In this document: positions 26,391-35,217 of the stretch, one piece after another | Numbering within the stretch: position 1 is the stretch's first letter | Layout of the letters: each line of letters starts with the position of its first letter | DNA from: Sphingobacterium paucimobilis HER1398 | GTDB taxonomy: Bacteria; Bacteroidota; Bacteroidia; Sphingobacteriales; Sphingobacteriaceae | Assembly: GCF_000416985.1 (NCBI RefSeq) | Contig: NZ_ATDL01000015.1 | Coordinates: forward strand, 434,001-498,000 | Reading direction: 5' to 3' | DNA length: 64,000 nt | The notes under the pieces: model-generated | Databases searched by the model: none | What the model saw: only the letters and a program-made list of their open reading frames with translations | Told to the model about the DNA's origin: nothing | Position numbers and translations under genes: made by a program

Positions 26391-28312
26391 TATACGATAT
26401 TTCCTTCACCGCTCTGGCATTTTTCTTCGTGTTTGTAGGATTGGTATTAGGCTTATCCTTTTATTTCGGCCGAAAAAAAAGCTCATCCTCATCATACTAT
26501 GCTGCTGGAGGTCAAATCCATTGGGCTGTCAACGGAATAGCATTCGCAGGTGACTACCTATCTGCGGCTTCTTTTCTAGGAATTTGTGGGATGATAGCCG
26601 TAGCTGGTTTTGATGGCTTTCTATATGCTATTGGATTTTTGGCTGGGTGGATCGTTGCTCTATTCCTAATTGCCGAACCTTTCAAACGATTGGGAAAATA
26701 CACCTTTACCGATGCACTCAATGCTAAATTCAATTCTAGAGCAATCACACTGACAGCATCGATAAGCACTTTAATTATTTCTGTTTTCTACCTTATTCCA
26801 CAGATGGTAGGTGCCGGAGATCTCGTAATGCCATTATTAGGACTGCCCCATTGGGCGGGTGTCATCCTAGTTGGTGCTATTGTTATCGCTATTGTCGCAA
26901 GTGCCGGGATGGCATCGACAACATATGTTCAATTTCTGAAAGGTGGATTACTGATCGTTCTCTCATTGGTACTGACCGTATATATTCTAAAAAACGGACT
27001 ATCTACTCCACCAGATTTTAATGGAAGCCCCTACCATTCTTTTCTAAAACTCAGCCCTGAGATAAAAGATGGCAAAATTGTCTCGGTTCAGGACTGGAAT
27101 ATTGTTTCGCAACAAGAGGTTGGAAAAAAAACCTTTGTTAAACTAGAACAAAACGGTATAGAAAGATGGTTTGACTGGCAACAGGAAAACGACAAGAACA
27201 TACTAAATGAAACCTTGACCATTACACAAAAAGGTGACGGAACATCTCTTTACAATGGTGAAACGAAAGAAAACAGAAAATTTTATCAGGTTGGTCATCT
27301 AAGCAAAATTATCGTAAACGGCCAAGAGTTAGCTAAAACAGGGCCATTAGGACCTTTCGAATTTCTCTCAACCATCAAAGAGAGTGAGATCATTCGATTC
27401 ATGCAGGTCAAATTGATCGATGGCCATGATCAAGTCGCTCTCTACTATCCCGAAGCAACCCCTGGAGCCAAATTCATGTTACCAGGATTAAAATACAAAA
27501 TCGGCAGTGATGCCAATCTTTGGAGTAAGATGGATTTTGTATCGCTGATGCTCGCTTTATTTTTAGGAACGGCTGCACTCCCCCATATCCTAATCCGGTA
27601 TTACACCGTAAAAACTCCGCGAGACGCAAGAAAATCAACAATATTGGCCATAGCTGCAATAGGAGGATTCTATATCCTGACACTATTTATTGGGGTCGGT
27701 GCAGGTGTAAATGGGGTGATGGATGTGGAATCCAGCAATATGGCAGCACCTCTGTTGGCTAGAGCATTTGGCGCGGCACTGTTCTCTATCATATCTGCAG
27801 TGGCATTTGCCACCGTTTTAGGGACAGTAGCAGGACTTATCGTAGCTTCATCGGGTGCGATAGCACACGATTTTATTGATGTCTATCTCAAGAAAAATTT
27901 AAATGATGATAAGAAAGTTAAAGTCGGAAAAATAGCTGCTGTAGTAGTAGGTATATTTGCAATATTGTTAGGAATGGCTTTTCAGGGGATCAACGTTTCA
28001 TTTTTGGTCGGTTGGGCATTTGCAATCGCCGCATCAGCAAATCTTCCCGCGATATTATTCTTGCTATTTTGGAAAAAAACTTCTTCAACAGGAATCTCTG
28101 CATCAATAGTAGTAGGGATAATATCATCACTAGCCATTATCTTAACATCGCCAACAATGTGGGATAAATATGGGTTGGGAGCAGAAAAGGCACTACACCA
28201 ATTGGAAAATCCTGCTTTAATTTCATTTCCATTAGCGGTGCTGACTGTTTATATCTTCACAAAACTATATCCGAAAAAAGAAAAAAATTTACAGACAATC
28301 TCTAGCGAATAA
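26387..28312 (+). CDS. ActP-like sodium:solute symporter with a large extra loop
   Basis: Sodium/solute symporter (SSS family, acetate permease type) of 641 residues with 13 or more membrane spans. Family motifs include YYAAGGQIHWAVNG, GDYLSAASFLG and LGTAALPHILIRYYTV. It should import acetate or another short monocarboxylate with sodium. ActP proteins are usually about 550 residues. The excess here is a hydrophilic insert at about residues 204-382, between two membrane spans, most likely on the outer face. It is translationally coupled to the DUF485 gene upstream. A strong terminator follows at 28369. Transport class is sure; the substrate and the loop function are inferred. Confidence 0.9.
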   Translation: MIYDISFTALAFFFVFVGLVLGLSFYFGRKKSSSSSYYAAGGQIHWAVNGIAFAGDYLSAASFLGICGMIAVAGFDGFLYAIGFLAGWIVALFLIAEPFKRLGKYTFTDALNAKFNSRAITLTASISTLIISVFYLIPQMVGAGDLVMPLLGLPHWAGVILVGAIVIAIVASAGMASTTYVQFLKGGLLIVLSLVLTVYILKNGLSTPPDFNGSPYHSFLKLSPEIKDGKIVSVQDWNIVSQQEVGKKTFVKLEQNGIERWFDWQQENDKNILNETLTITQKGDGTSLYNGETKENRKFYQVGHLSKIIVNGQELAKTGPLGPFEFLSTIKESEIIRFMQVKLIDGHDQVALYYPEATPGAKFMLPGLKYKIGSDANLWSKMDFVSLMLALFLGTAALPHILIRYYTVKTPRDARKSTILAIAAIGGFYILTLFIGVGAGVNGVMDVESSNMAAPLLARAFGAALFSIISAVAFATVLGTVAGLIVASSGAIAHDFIDVYLKKNLNDDKKVKVGKIAAVVVGIFAILLGMAFQGINVSFLVGWAFAIAASANLPAILFLLFWKKTSSTGISASIVVGIISSLAIILTSPTMWDKYGLGAEKALHQLENPALISFPLAVLTVYIFTKLYPKKEKNLQTISSE

Positions 28313-28368
28313 GCACTGCTAAAGGCAGATCGAAAGCGACCGGGATATTCTCGTACAACAAAGAGTTG

Positions 28369-28407
28369 AAAAAAGCTGTTAAGACAAAAATCTTAACAGC
28401 TTTTTTT
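28369..28407. terminator. Strong terminator after the symporter gene
   Basis: AAAAGCTGTTAAGA / TCTTAACAGCTTTT around a 6-base loop, followed by a T-run, 57 bases past the symporter stop codon. Confidence 0.85.
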
Positions 28408-28490
28408 GATCATCAGCGACATACGAGCAAATATCTCTACCAATTCAGTAGATTAATTCTTAAATTAGAAAAGACTTAATAATATAGCCC

Positions 28491-29675
28491 ATGTCAGAAC
28501 TAGAAACAAACAGTATACATATTGGAAAAGATTATAACAAAACAAACGCTGTAGTCTCCCCTATCTTCCAAAGCTCAACCTATTTAGCAAGCGACAATCT
28601 CGATGAATATATCATTGCTGCAAGCGAAACTAAATACCCTGAGTTTTATCAACGTCATGGCAACCCTACCAATAGTCAGGTAGCGGCCATTTTAGCTTCT
28701 CTAGAAAAAACAGAAGATGCCTTGGTATTAGCAACAGGTATGGCCGCCATAAGCACAGCTATTCTTGCTGTTGTCAGAGCGGGAGATCATATAATTGCCC
28801 AGCGATCACATTATTCTGGTACCGCTCTTTTTTTTAAAGAGTTTTTAACTGATTACGACGTACAGGTCTCTTACGTGGACCAAACTGATAATGAAGCTTT
28901 TCTAGAAGCTCTAAAACCTAATACGAAGCTCTTCTATATAGAGACGCCTTCCAATCCGAATCTAGATATTACCGATTTAGCTTTTATTGGAAGAATAGGC
29001 AAAGAACGAGGCATTATAACGATGGTCGACAATACGTTTAGTTCGCCTATAAACCAAACCCCCGCGGAATTTGGGATAGACGTCATAATCCATAGCGCAA
29101 CCAAATACCTGGGAGGACATTCCGACCTTACTGCTGGAGCGATATGCGGATCAAAAGAATTTGTTCAAAAAGCCTGGAGAAGATCTTTGGTACTGGGAGC
29201 AAGTCTAAGCCCTTTCGATTCATGGCTACTACTTCGCGGTCTGAAGACGCTTTCCCTACGTGTGAAGCAAATCAACGAGAATGCTCAACAACTCGCCGAA
29301 TGGTTACAAAAAAGCAATCACATTAAATCTGTTTGTTATGTAGGATTAACTACCCATCCACAACATGAGTTAGCTAAAAAACAAATGAAAGGATTTACAG
29401 GGATGTTATGTGTAGAAGTAGCAGGAAAAACAGAAGACCAGCAATATAACAATGCGCAGATTATTTTGAAAAACTTAAAAATATTCGCTAATGCGGCTAG
29501 CCTAGGTGGCGTGGAATCTTTAATTGTCCATCCGGCCAGCATGTGGGGAGGTCACCATTCTTCGCAACAGAAAAAAGAAGCCGGTATAAATCGAGGCCTG
29601 CTGCGTATCTCCGTCGGTATAGAACACATAAATGATCTCATTCAAGATTTTACTCAAGCATTAAAAAAAATATAG
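28491..29675 (+). CDS. Trans-sulfuration-type PLP enzyme (Cys/Met metabolism)
   Basis: Pyridoxal-phosphate enzyme of 394 residues of the cystathionine gamma-synthase / methionine gamma-lyase / O-acetylhomoserine sulfhydrylase family. Family signatures are the N-terminal SIHIGKDYNKTNAVVSPI, the YFYQRHGNPTN-type block (EFYQRHGNPTNSQV), the SNPNLDITDL block and the PLP lysine in HSATKYLGGHSDL. The C-terminal ESLIVHPASM is also typical. It acts on a sulfur amino acid or its precursor in the cytoplasm; the exact member cannot be decided from sequence. The ClbS-like gene follows after 7 bases and may be co-transcribed. Confidence 0.9.
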   Translation: MSELETNSIHIGKDYNKTNAVVSPIFQSSTYLASDNLDEYIIAASETKYPEFYQRHGNPTNSQVAAILASLEKTEDALVLATGMAAISTAILAVVRAGDHIIAQRSHYSGTALFFKEFLTDYDVQVSYVDQTDNEAFLEALKPNTKLFYIETPSNPNLDITDLAFIGRIGKERGIITMVDNTFSSPINQTPAEFGIDVIIHSATKYLGGHSDLTAGAICGSKEFVQKAWRRSLVLGASLSPFDSWLLLRGLKTLSLRVKQINENAQQLAEWLQKSNHIKSVCYVGLTTHPQHELAKKQMKGFTGMLCVEVAGKTEDQQYNNAQIILKNLKIFANAASLGGVESLIVHPASMWGGHHSSQQKKEAGINRGLLRISVGIEHINDLIQDFTQALKKI

Positions 29676-29682
29676 ATTGTAC

Positions 29683-30174
29683 ATGGCGAGACCTACAAAT
29701 AAAGAATCTCTGATCACACTGAGTCAAAGTAGTTTTAACAAACTATTGTCCCTAATTGATAGTCTTCCCGACCCTAAAGCTGAATTTCCTTCAGGAACGA
29801 TGAATAGGAATGTACGCGATGTCTTAGGTCACCTACATCATTGGCACCTATTGATGCTCGAATGGTACAAAACTGGTAGCAAAGGAGAAAAACCAGCCAT
29901 GCCTGCAACAGGCTATTCTTGGAAAGAGACACCCGAACTAAACAAAAAGATTTGGGAAGAGTGTCAACATTCAACTCTAAGCGATACAAGACAACGATTA
30001 ATAAACTCATATAATCAGATTCAAGAAATAATCAAAAGCCATACAAACGAAGAGTTGTTTGAGAAGAAAAAATACAAATGGACAGGCACCACTTCTCTCG
30101 GAGCTTATCTCGTGTCAGCGACATCAAGTCACTACGAATGGGCATTCAAACTGATTAAAAAAGCTTCTAAATAA
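29683..30174 (+). CDS. ClbS/DfsB-family four-helix protein
   Basis: Protein of 163 residues with the ClbS/DfsB signature: MARPTNKESLI at the start, NVRDVLGHLHHWHLLMLEWY (putative metal-site helix) and LGAYLVSATSSHYEWA near the end. It belongs to the DinB-like four-helix superfamily. ClbS from colibactin producers detoxifies colibactin by hydrolysing its cyclopropane, but most homologues lie in genomes with no colibactin genes and their function is unknown. The ATG at 29683 was preferred to a TTG six bases earlier. A terminator follows at 30181-30220. Confidence 0.85.
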   Translation: MARPTNKESLITLSQSSFNKLLSLIDSLPDPKAEFPSGTMNRNVRDVLGHLHHWHLLMLEWYKTGSKGEKPAMPATGYSWKETPELNKKIWEECQHSTLSDTRQRLINSYNQIQEIIKSHTNEELFEKKKYKWTGTTSLGAYLVSATSSHYEWAFKLIKKASK

Positions 30175-30180
30175 AAAGCA

Positions 30181-30220
30181 GCCTCCTTCTTGATCATCTC
30201 CGGACGAGCTAGAAGGAGGC
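30181..30220. terminator. Terminator between convergent genes
   Basis: GCCTCCTTCT / AGAAGGAGGC, a perfect 10-base stem with a 20-base loop, just past the ClbS-like stop and 8 bases before the end of the convergent AlkD-like gene. T-runs are weak. Confidence 0.6.
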
Positions 30221-30227
30221 GACTAGA

Positions 30228-31031
30228 TTATTTATTAATCGTTCTTAGTGCTTTCTTAACTATGTACGCAGTCTCCTTACCCTTACTTTCACCCTCCCAT
30301 CGTTTGCATAATTCCTTAACAAACTGTGGTTGGCTTTTACTGGCATCGTTCAGCCAATTCCCAACACTATCTTGGACATACCTTGCGCTATCCGCTTTCA
30401 ATCGTTCTAATATCGGCAGTGCCAGCTCCGGTTTTTCCTTCAGTTCGTTAATATGTGTACACCATACCCCGCGAGGTCTAATAGCCTCGGTAGCAAATCG
30501 CCTTACATTATCATCAGAACTCTTAGCCCATTCCGAAAGTATATCAATACTCTCAGTCAGGTTTTGAGCTATTTTATTTCTTAATGCCATCCAACAAATC
30601 TCTCGTACCCCAAAATGAAGATCTGCTGCAAAAGGTTGTATTCGACTTAGTGAGTCCGCTATAGAGAGTTTTTCATCCTGACCAATCGTATAGGTAGCCC
30701 AACAACGTATCAAATCGGCCTTATGGTTCGCTAATACATCAAGGAACTCATAATCATTATGAGCTACAACTTGTTTGAAAATCGTTACTCCTATTACTTC
30801 ATTAATCGTATTGACCGTCTTCTTCTCTAAATCATTGATTTTCGACAAAATAGGCTCAAGATATACCGTCCGATTGTTGCTAATCAACAAATTCTCTAAT
30901 AGGAGCCTTTGGTCTACGGCCAACCACTCCACAAGGTTGGCCGTTTCAATCTCACCGCGATTAAGCTGTTCTAATATTTCTACAGGAATATCTTTGGTAC
31001 TTCTTGCTCCTTTTCGTTTACTTTCACTCAT
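30228..31031 (-). CDS. DNA alkylation repair (AlkD-like HEAT repeat) protein
   Basis: All-helical protein of 267 residues built of HEAT-like repeats, matching the DNA alkylation repair family. The characteristic block is RRFATEAIRPRGVWC, followed by paired helices ending with SARYVQDSVGNWLND. AlkD proteins are DNA glycosylases that remove alkylated bases; this homologue may do that, but catalytic identity cannot be confirmed by eye. Its start codon overlaps the stop of the peroxiredoxin-like gene by four bases (ATGA, 31028-31031), so the two are translationally coupled. Together they look like an oxidative/alkylation-damage unit. Confidence 0.85.
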   Translation of the reverse strand: MSESKRKGARSTKDIPVEILEQLNRGEIETANLVEWLAVDQRLLLENLLISNNRTVYLEPILSKINDLEKKTVNTINEVIGVTIFKQVVAHNDYEFLDVLANHKADLIRCWATYTIGQDEKLSIADSLSRIQPFAADLHFGVREICWMALRNKIAQNLTESIDILSEWAKSSDDNVRRFATEAIRPRGVWCTHINELKEKPELALPILERLKADSARYVQDSVGNWLNDASKSQPQFVKELCKRWEGESKGKETAYIVKKALRTINK

Positions 31032-31666
31032 AGGTTTCCAATCAATTCTTCAATATCAACTCTTTGCATATAATTTTCTTCTACAAATTTATATAAAATA
31101 GTACCGTCTGTATCTAGCAAAAAAACCGCAGGCATAGGTAGTTCATTATTTGAATTACCATTGTATAACGACAGATCTATTCCTAACCCCTGGTAAGTTG
31201 GAATAACATATTCTTGAAGACCAAAACTAATTCCTATATCCTTGGCCAATATGTTATCCTTATCCGTCAACAACTCATACTCCAACTGACAGTCCGTTTT
31301 CATACTCACATTATGAGCAATAGTTTGTGGTGAAATCGCAACAAGCGTAGCTTTCCTATCGGTGATCGCCTTTAGGTTCTCCTGTAAAGCCTTCAACTCC
31401 AAGTTACAATAAGGGCACCAACTGCCACGAAAGAAAGCAATAATCACTTTACCACTTTTTAAAATGTCTTTTAACGCAATATCTTCATTGTTGGTATTGG
31501 GTAAGCGAAACTCAGGAAATGTCTGACCTACTAGAATGCTGTTCTCTTTATATTTCTGAGCTTGCAAGTCTGCAATTGATCTACCAAATATCTCCAAAAT
31601 TTCTACTGGAAGTTGCTCTGCTAAACCTTCATTCAGGGTATTAATCTGTTCGGCTAATTTTTTCAT
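31028..31666 (-). CDS. AhpC/TSA peroxiredoxin-like protein
   Basis: Thioredoxin-fold peroxiredoxin-like protein of 212 residues. The motif FFRGSWCPYCNLELKAL holds a CxxC pair (CPYC) in place of the single peroxidatic Cys of classical peroxiredoxins. VGQTFPEFRLPN opens the domain, and the C-terminal VFLLDTDGTILYKFVE is usual. The likely role is reduction of peroxides or a thiol substrate in the cytoplasm. The ATG at 31666 (MKKLAEQ) was chosen because the longer frame to 31714 lacks family similarity. It is divergent from the HxlR-type regulator at 31822, which may control it, and coupled to the AlkD-like gene. Confidence 0.88.
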   Translation of the reverse strand: MKKLAEQINTLNEGLAEQLPVEILEIFGRSIADLQAQKYKENSILVGQTFPEFRLPNTNNEDIALKDILKSGKVIIAFFRGSWCPYCNLELKALQENLKAITDRKATLVAISPQTIAHNVSMKTDCQLEYELLTDKDNILAKDIGISFGLQEYVIPTYQGLGIDLSLYNGNSNNELPMPAVFLLDTDGTILYKFVEENYMQRVDIEELIGNL

Positions 31667-31821
31667 TTTTTCTTTATTATTTTTACAAAGTTTTAAAAGT
31701 AAATTGGAAACCACAATACCGCATATTATTGCCCCTATGGGATAAAAAAGTCAATTTTGTGAAACCGACCACGATAACATCGCGGGAGCTCTCATCATCC
31801 AATAAAAAAATAAAACAACTG

Positions 31822-32169
31822 ATGAAAACAAAGGAAAGAGCAATAGAAGAAAAAATTTGTCCGTTAGAATTTGCAGTCAATGCCATTAGTGGAAAATGGA
31901 AAGTTCCCATCGTATGGCGCATAAATGAGGGCGAGAAAAGGCCAAGCGAAATATTAAGAGGAATTACAAAAGTAGACAGGCGTGTGCTCAACCAACAGCT
32001 AAAAGAACTTGAGCAAGCTGGTATTCTACAAAAAGAAAGCTTCAACGAACTTCCACCTCGTGTTGAGTATTCACTCACACCTCTTGGAGACAAATTGGTA
32101 GAAGTACTATGGAAATTAAACGCCTGGGGTGAGACATTATTAGAGACGTCAATCAAAAAAGATAAATAA
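31822..32169 (+). CDS. HxlR-family transcriptional regulator
   Basis: Winged-helix regulator of 115 residues with the family hallmark CPLEFAVNAISGKWKVPIVW and the recognition region ITKVDRRVLNQQLKELEQAG, then the wing RVEYSLTPLG. The conserved Cys before PLEF is the residue that senses aldehydes or oxidants in studied members (such as HypR and YodB). The ATG at 31822 was chosen; an in-frame extension to 31729 is Lys/Ser-rich and outside the family. It is divergent from the peroxiredoxin/AlkD operon, its most likely target, and upstream of the DUF2931-like gene. Confidence 0.9.
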   Translation: MKTKERAIEEKICPLEFAVNAISGKWKVPIVWRINEGEKRPSEILRGITKVDRRVLNQQLKELEQAGILQKESFNELPPRVEYSLTPLGDKLVEVLWKLNAWGETLLETSIKKDK

Positions 32170-32182
32170 AACAGCAATACAA

Positions 32183-33493
32183 ATGAATTACTATCTCAAA
32201 CTCTTTCTCCTTGCCACTGGTGTTGGATTAGTCAATTTGCTTATTTATTTCTTTTTTCTACGGTTTCAAATTATTCACAACAGTTCCTACGTACCGCAAG
32301 AATTGTTGGTCATAGCACTGATACTGCTCGCTATTCCTATTCAATTTCTCGTCCTTCTCCTGATGGGTTGGGTTTTTAATAAAGAAGCCCTGGCCTTCAA
32401 TATTACCGCAATATGCTTTATGATAACATGTGCTATCACACTGTGGGCTACTTCTAGAGAAGAACGCGCAAGGTACAGTAATGAGCGCGTCTACCAACAA
32501 ACAGAAAAATACGATTATCAGCAAGGAATAGCAACGCCTGAGGGCTACCCTATACAACTACTTTCTGAAAGTCGATTTGTCATGAGTGTAAAGGGGGATC
32601 GTAATCCGGTTACTCTTTTGGAAACGCAAAAGGTATATTCAAATCAATGGGGCAATGGAGAAACAACCTTCAAATCTTCTGACGAAGGTCCAATCGTAAT
32701 ACCGGATAGTTTAAAGCTGTACTGGTATTCTTTTCTAGAGAACAAGTACTACAGCTTAAATACAAAATTAAATAAGTCAAAAATATCCGAGTACTTCAAA
32801 CAAGGGCTAAAGCATGACGTGAGTGGTAAATTGGATCAAATTATACAGTCCAATTACAACGAGCTCATTGCCGGTATTGCACCAGGAGGAGATGTTGTGT
32901 TGTGGATTTCAAGTTTTAATGATACCCGAGAGATTGAAGTATTCAAAGCAAAAGAACTAAGTATCGATCAGCTAAAAGACTATGACATCGTAACCGATGA
33001 GATACGGCAGCAGGTACTCCATGATACCTGCCTTTGTGAGGACAATGTACAATTTAGAAAAATAGTACATAACAACCGACCTATTCCTTTCGGGACTTGG
33101 ACAGGCAAATACCGTAAAAAAAACAACTGGAGAATTACTATAAGCGATTTTGGACAAACAAAGGCAAAACTAATGTTCCGTTTATTTAATGGTGAACGAT
33201 ACCAATTCTTTAATGAAGAAATCACACAACAGCAGTATCAGCCACTAGCTATACCTGATTATATAAACTTCACCTTCTTTAAGGATGGAAAAAAACATAA
33301 TGCCTACCTCGAGTTCGATGAAGATGAGGTTTTCAGACTGTTTGAAAGTATAATAAAAGACGATGTTGGTAAACAAGTAGAACTCCTATTAAATATTAGC
33401 TCTGATCTAAAGCAGAGCTCTATTAATCTGAGATCAAATACTGCTGAAGTATCTTTTGAGAATATGCGAACTGTACAAATATATACGAAATAA
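32183..33493 (+). CDS. DUF2931-like membrane-anchored protein
   Basis: Protein of 436 residues with three N-terminal membrane spans (about 5-25, 42-65, 72-90) and a large soluble C-terminal part. A block around residues 165-230 (YWYSFLENKYYSLNTKLNK) resembles DUF2931, a family of unknown function common in Bacteroidota. The later part includes FGTWTGKYRKKNNW and a beta-rich segment with no recognised motif. It starts 13 bases after the HxlR gene and may be transcribed with it. The function is unknown. Confidence 0.7.
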   Translation: MNYYLKLFLLATGVGLVNLLIYFFFLRFQIIHNSSYVPQELLVIALILLAIPIQFLVLLLMGWVFNKEALAFNITAICFMITCAITLWATSREERARYSNERVYQQTEKYDYQQGIATPEGYPIQLLSESRFVMSVKGDRNPVTLLETQKVYSNQWGNGETTFKSSDEGPIVIPDSLKLYWYSFLENKYYSLNTKLNKSKISEYFKQGLKHDVSGKLDQIIQSNYNELIAGIAPGGDVVLWISSFNDTREIEVFKAKELSIDQLKDYDIVTDEIRQQVLHDTCLCEDNVQFRKIVHNNRPIPFGTWTGKYRKKNNWRITISDFGQTKAKLMFRLFNGERYQFFNEEITQQQYQPLAIPDYINFTFFKDGKKHNAYLEFDEDEVFRLFESIIKDDVGKQVELLLNISSDLKQSSINLRSNTAEVSFENMRTVQIYTK

Positions 33494-33685
33494 TAGCAGC
33501 ACGAGTATAGCAACCTATCGGACCGATTTATTTTCTCAAACCAGTCAAAACGATAAGTTTATAGAGCACTCGCTTTTTCAGGAACTGTGTCTACAGGCAC
33601 AGATGTAGAAAACACAAAGCATCCAATGGAGAATGAAGTCAAGTATACGAAATTAAATTTTGAGGAGTTGAGGTTACCCTGTCGA

Positions 33686-33886
33686 TTATCGAATATGGTA
33701 TCCAAACCAAAACCAATCCCTTATATCGATGACACAGCCGTCTTTAGGAATAAATTCCACATATGAATTATCACCATCTAAACTAGAAATAACATCACAT
33801 TTCATGGCAATACCAATACCATAACTACTCGTGGCTATAGCATCGAGTATATCTTCAATCAGATGTTGTTGGGCAGTAATTCGCAT
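33686..33886 (-). CDS. Possible small protein or gene fragment, unknown
   Basis: A 66-residue frame with protein-like composition (SSYGIGIAMKCDVIS, SYVEFIPKDGCVIDIRDWFWFG). It has no signal peptide or known domain. It begins with an ATG and is not embedded in any other gene, which favours reality, but nothing else supports it. It could be the C-terminal remnant of a larger gene. Confidence 0.35.
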   Translation of the reverse strand: MRITAQQHLIEDILDAIATSSYGIGIAMKCDVISSLDGDNSYVEFIPKDGCVIDIRDWFWFGYHIR

Positions 33887-33977
33887 ATAAAACTTTTTAA
33901 ATCAAAATTAGCAGAATCAAAAATTTTAAACGTACGGGAAACCATAATATAAAGATTTAATTAAAAATCTAATCCTG

Positions 33978-34011
33978 TTGAGCCAGCTCTACTATCTTTG
34001 TGCTATATTTG
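33978..34011 (+). promoter_or_regulatory. Candidate Bacteroidota-type promoter of the esterase gene
   Basis: TTG at 33978-33980 and TATATTTG at 34004-34011 fit the Bacteroidota -33 (TTTG) and -7 (TAnnTTTG) elements, though the 23-base spacing is a little long. A second -7-like box, TATCTTTG, lies at 33993-34000. Confidence 0.35.
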
Positions 34012-34092
34012 AAAACCGGCTAAGAAAGCCATTCGAAGAACGCTACACAAAATCTAATATTTAACACAGTTTTGTTCAATGTATCCACCACA

Positions 34093-34950
34093 ATGATTAA
34101 AAAGACACTACTTTTTTTAATGACCATTTTCTTTGCCACCATATCTTATGGCCAAACAAAAACGAATCTCCTGACCATAGGAAAATCGGAACAACTTCAC
34201 TCCAGGATATTAAAAGAAGATAGAACGATAAATGTATATATCCCAGCAGACTACCAGCTACAGGACACGATTAGCTATCCCGTCATTTATGTGCTGGACG
34301 GAGGAATAGAAGAAGATTGGCTACACATAGCTGGTACTGTGCATTTCAATACACAACCTTGGATTGCCCGTTTTCCTCGCTCAATAGTCGTGGGTATTGA
34401 AGGTAATACGAGACGCAAAGATTTTACCTTCCCAGTGGATAATATAGACTTTATAGAAAAAGAAGGGTTTCAAAAATCAAGTTTCCCTCAATATGGCGGT
34501 TCTGAGAAATATATAAACTTTATCGAGCAAGAGTTACAGCCGTATATAAACCAAAAGTATAGAACTACCACCAAAAAAACTATTATTGGAGAGTCTTTGG
34601 CTGGACTTCTGACTACAGAAATTCTGCTGAATCGTCCCTACCTATTTAATGATTATATTATTGTTAGCCCTAGCCTTTGGTGGGGAGAACAAATACTTCT
34701 TAAAAATGCAGAACAGCTTTTAGAACAAAACCTCAAGAAGAAGGTCAATGTATATGTCGGTGCTCCAAATAAAGAGGAGGATATAAAAATGTTTCAAGAA
34801 GCCGAAAGCCTGTATCATGTTCTCAAAAGCAATAAAGACATTCATAGCGTATTTGATTACATGCCAGAAGAGACACATGCTACAGTAATCCACCAAGCAG
34901 TTTATAATGCATTCAAAAAGCTATATCCTAAAACAACGTATTCTCCATAA
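34093..34950 (+). CDS. Exported alpha/beta-hydrolase esterase (esterase D / IroE type)
   Basis: Secreted or periplasmic serine esterase of 285 residues. The signal peptide is MIKKTLLFLMTIFFATISYG; the family opening is RTINVYIPADY...YPVIYVLDGG; the nucleophile elbow is GESLAG, and the catalytic His is in EETHATVIHQ. The family includes esterase D-like enzymes and siderophore esterases such as BesA and Fes/IroE. The natural ester is unknown; ferric-siderophore hydrolysis is a possibility. The ATG at 34093 was chosen because it starts the signal peptide directly. It is a single-gene unit with a convergent terminator at 35154. Confidence 0.87.
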   Translation: MIKKTLLFLMTIFFATISYGQTKTNLLTIGKSEQLHSRILKEDRTINVYIPADYQLQDTISYPVIYVLDGGIEEDWLHIAGTVHFNTQPWIARFPRSIVVGIEGNTRRKDFTFPVDNIDFIEKEGFQKSSFPQYGGSEKYINFIEQELQPYINQKYRTTTKKTIIGESLAGLLTTEILLNRPYLFNDYIIVSPSLWWGEQILLKNAEQLLEQNLKKKVNVYVGAPNKEEDIKMFQEAESLYHVLKSNKDIHSVFDYMPEETHATVIHQAVYNAFKKLYPKTTYSP

Positions 34951-35153
34951 CAGGTAAACATTCTCGACAGCAATGCTGTGAAGAAGCTTCTGAAGCATTG
35001 GTCTAAGATATCTACTATTTCTCCTACTCACAGATTTTTGCGACATCTAAATAAAAACAACTAATATCTATCTTGTTGTTATCTATTGATTTTATTTCGA
35101 CCATTGAAGCTTAATAAGTGGAAATGAAAGGCGCAATCTTCCTTTTAAAAACA

Positions 35154-35201
35154 AAATATAAAACCAAGACCTAATTATCCTTAGTTCTTGGTTTTATATT
35201 T
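35154..35201. terminator. Strong bidirectional terminator
   Basis: Perfect 16-base inverted repeat AAATATAAAACCAAGA / TCTTGGTTTTATATTT, with CTAA/TTAG pairing inside the loop. It lies between the convergent esterase gene and the HD-Pnk gene. Confidence 0.8.
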
Positions 35202-35217
35202 GGTATTGCTACCCGCC

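Larger units (their letters stand above)
33494..34092. other. Mostly non-coding stretch with one small possible gene
   Basis: Between the DUF2931-like gene and the esterase I see only a 66-codon minus-strand frame (33686-33886, listed separately) and a probable promoter near 33978-34011. Confidence 0.5.
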
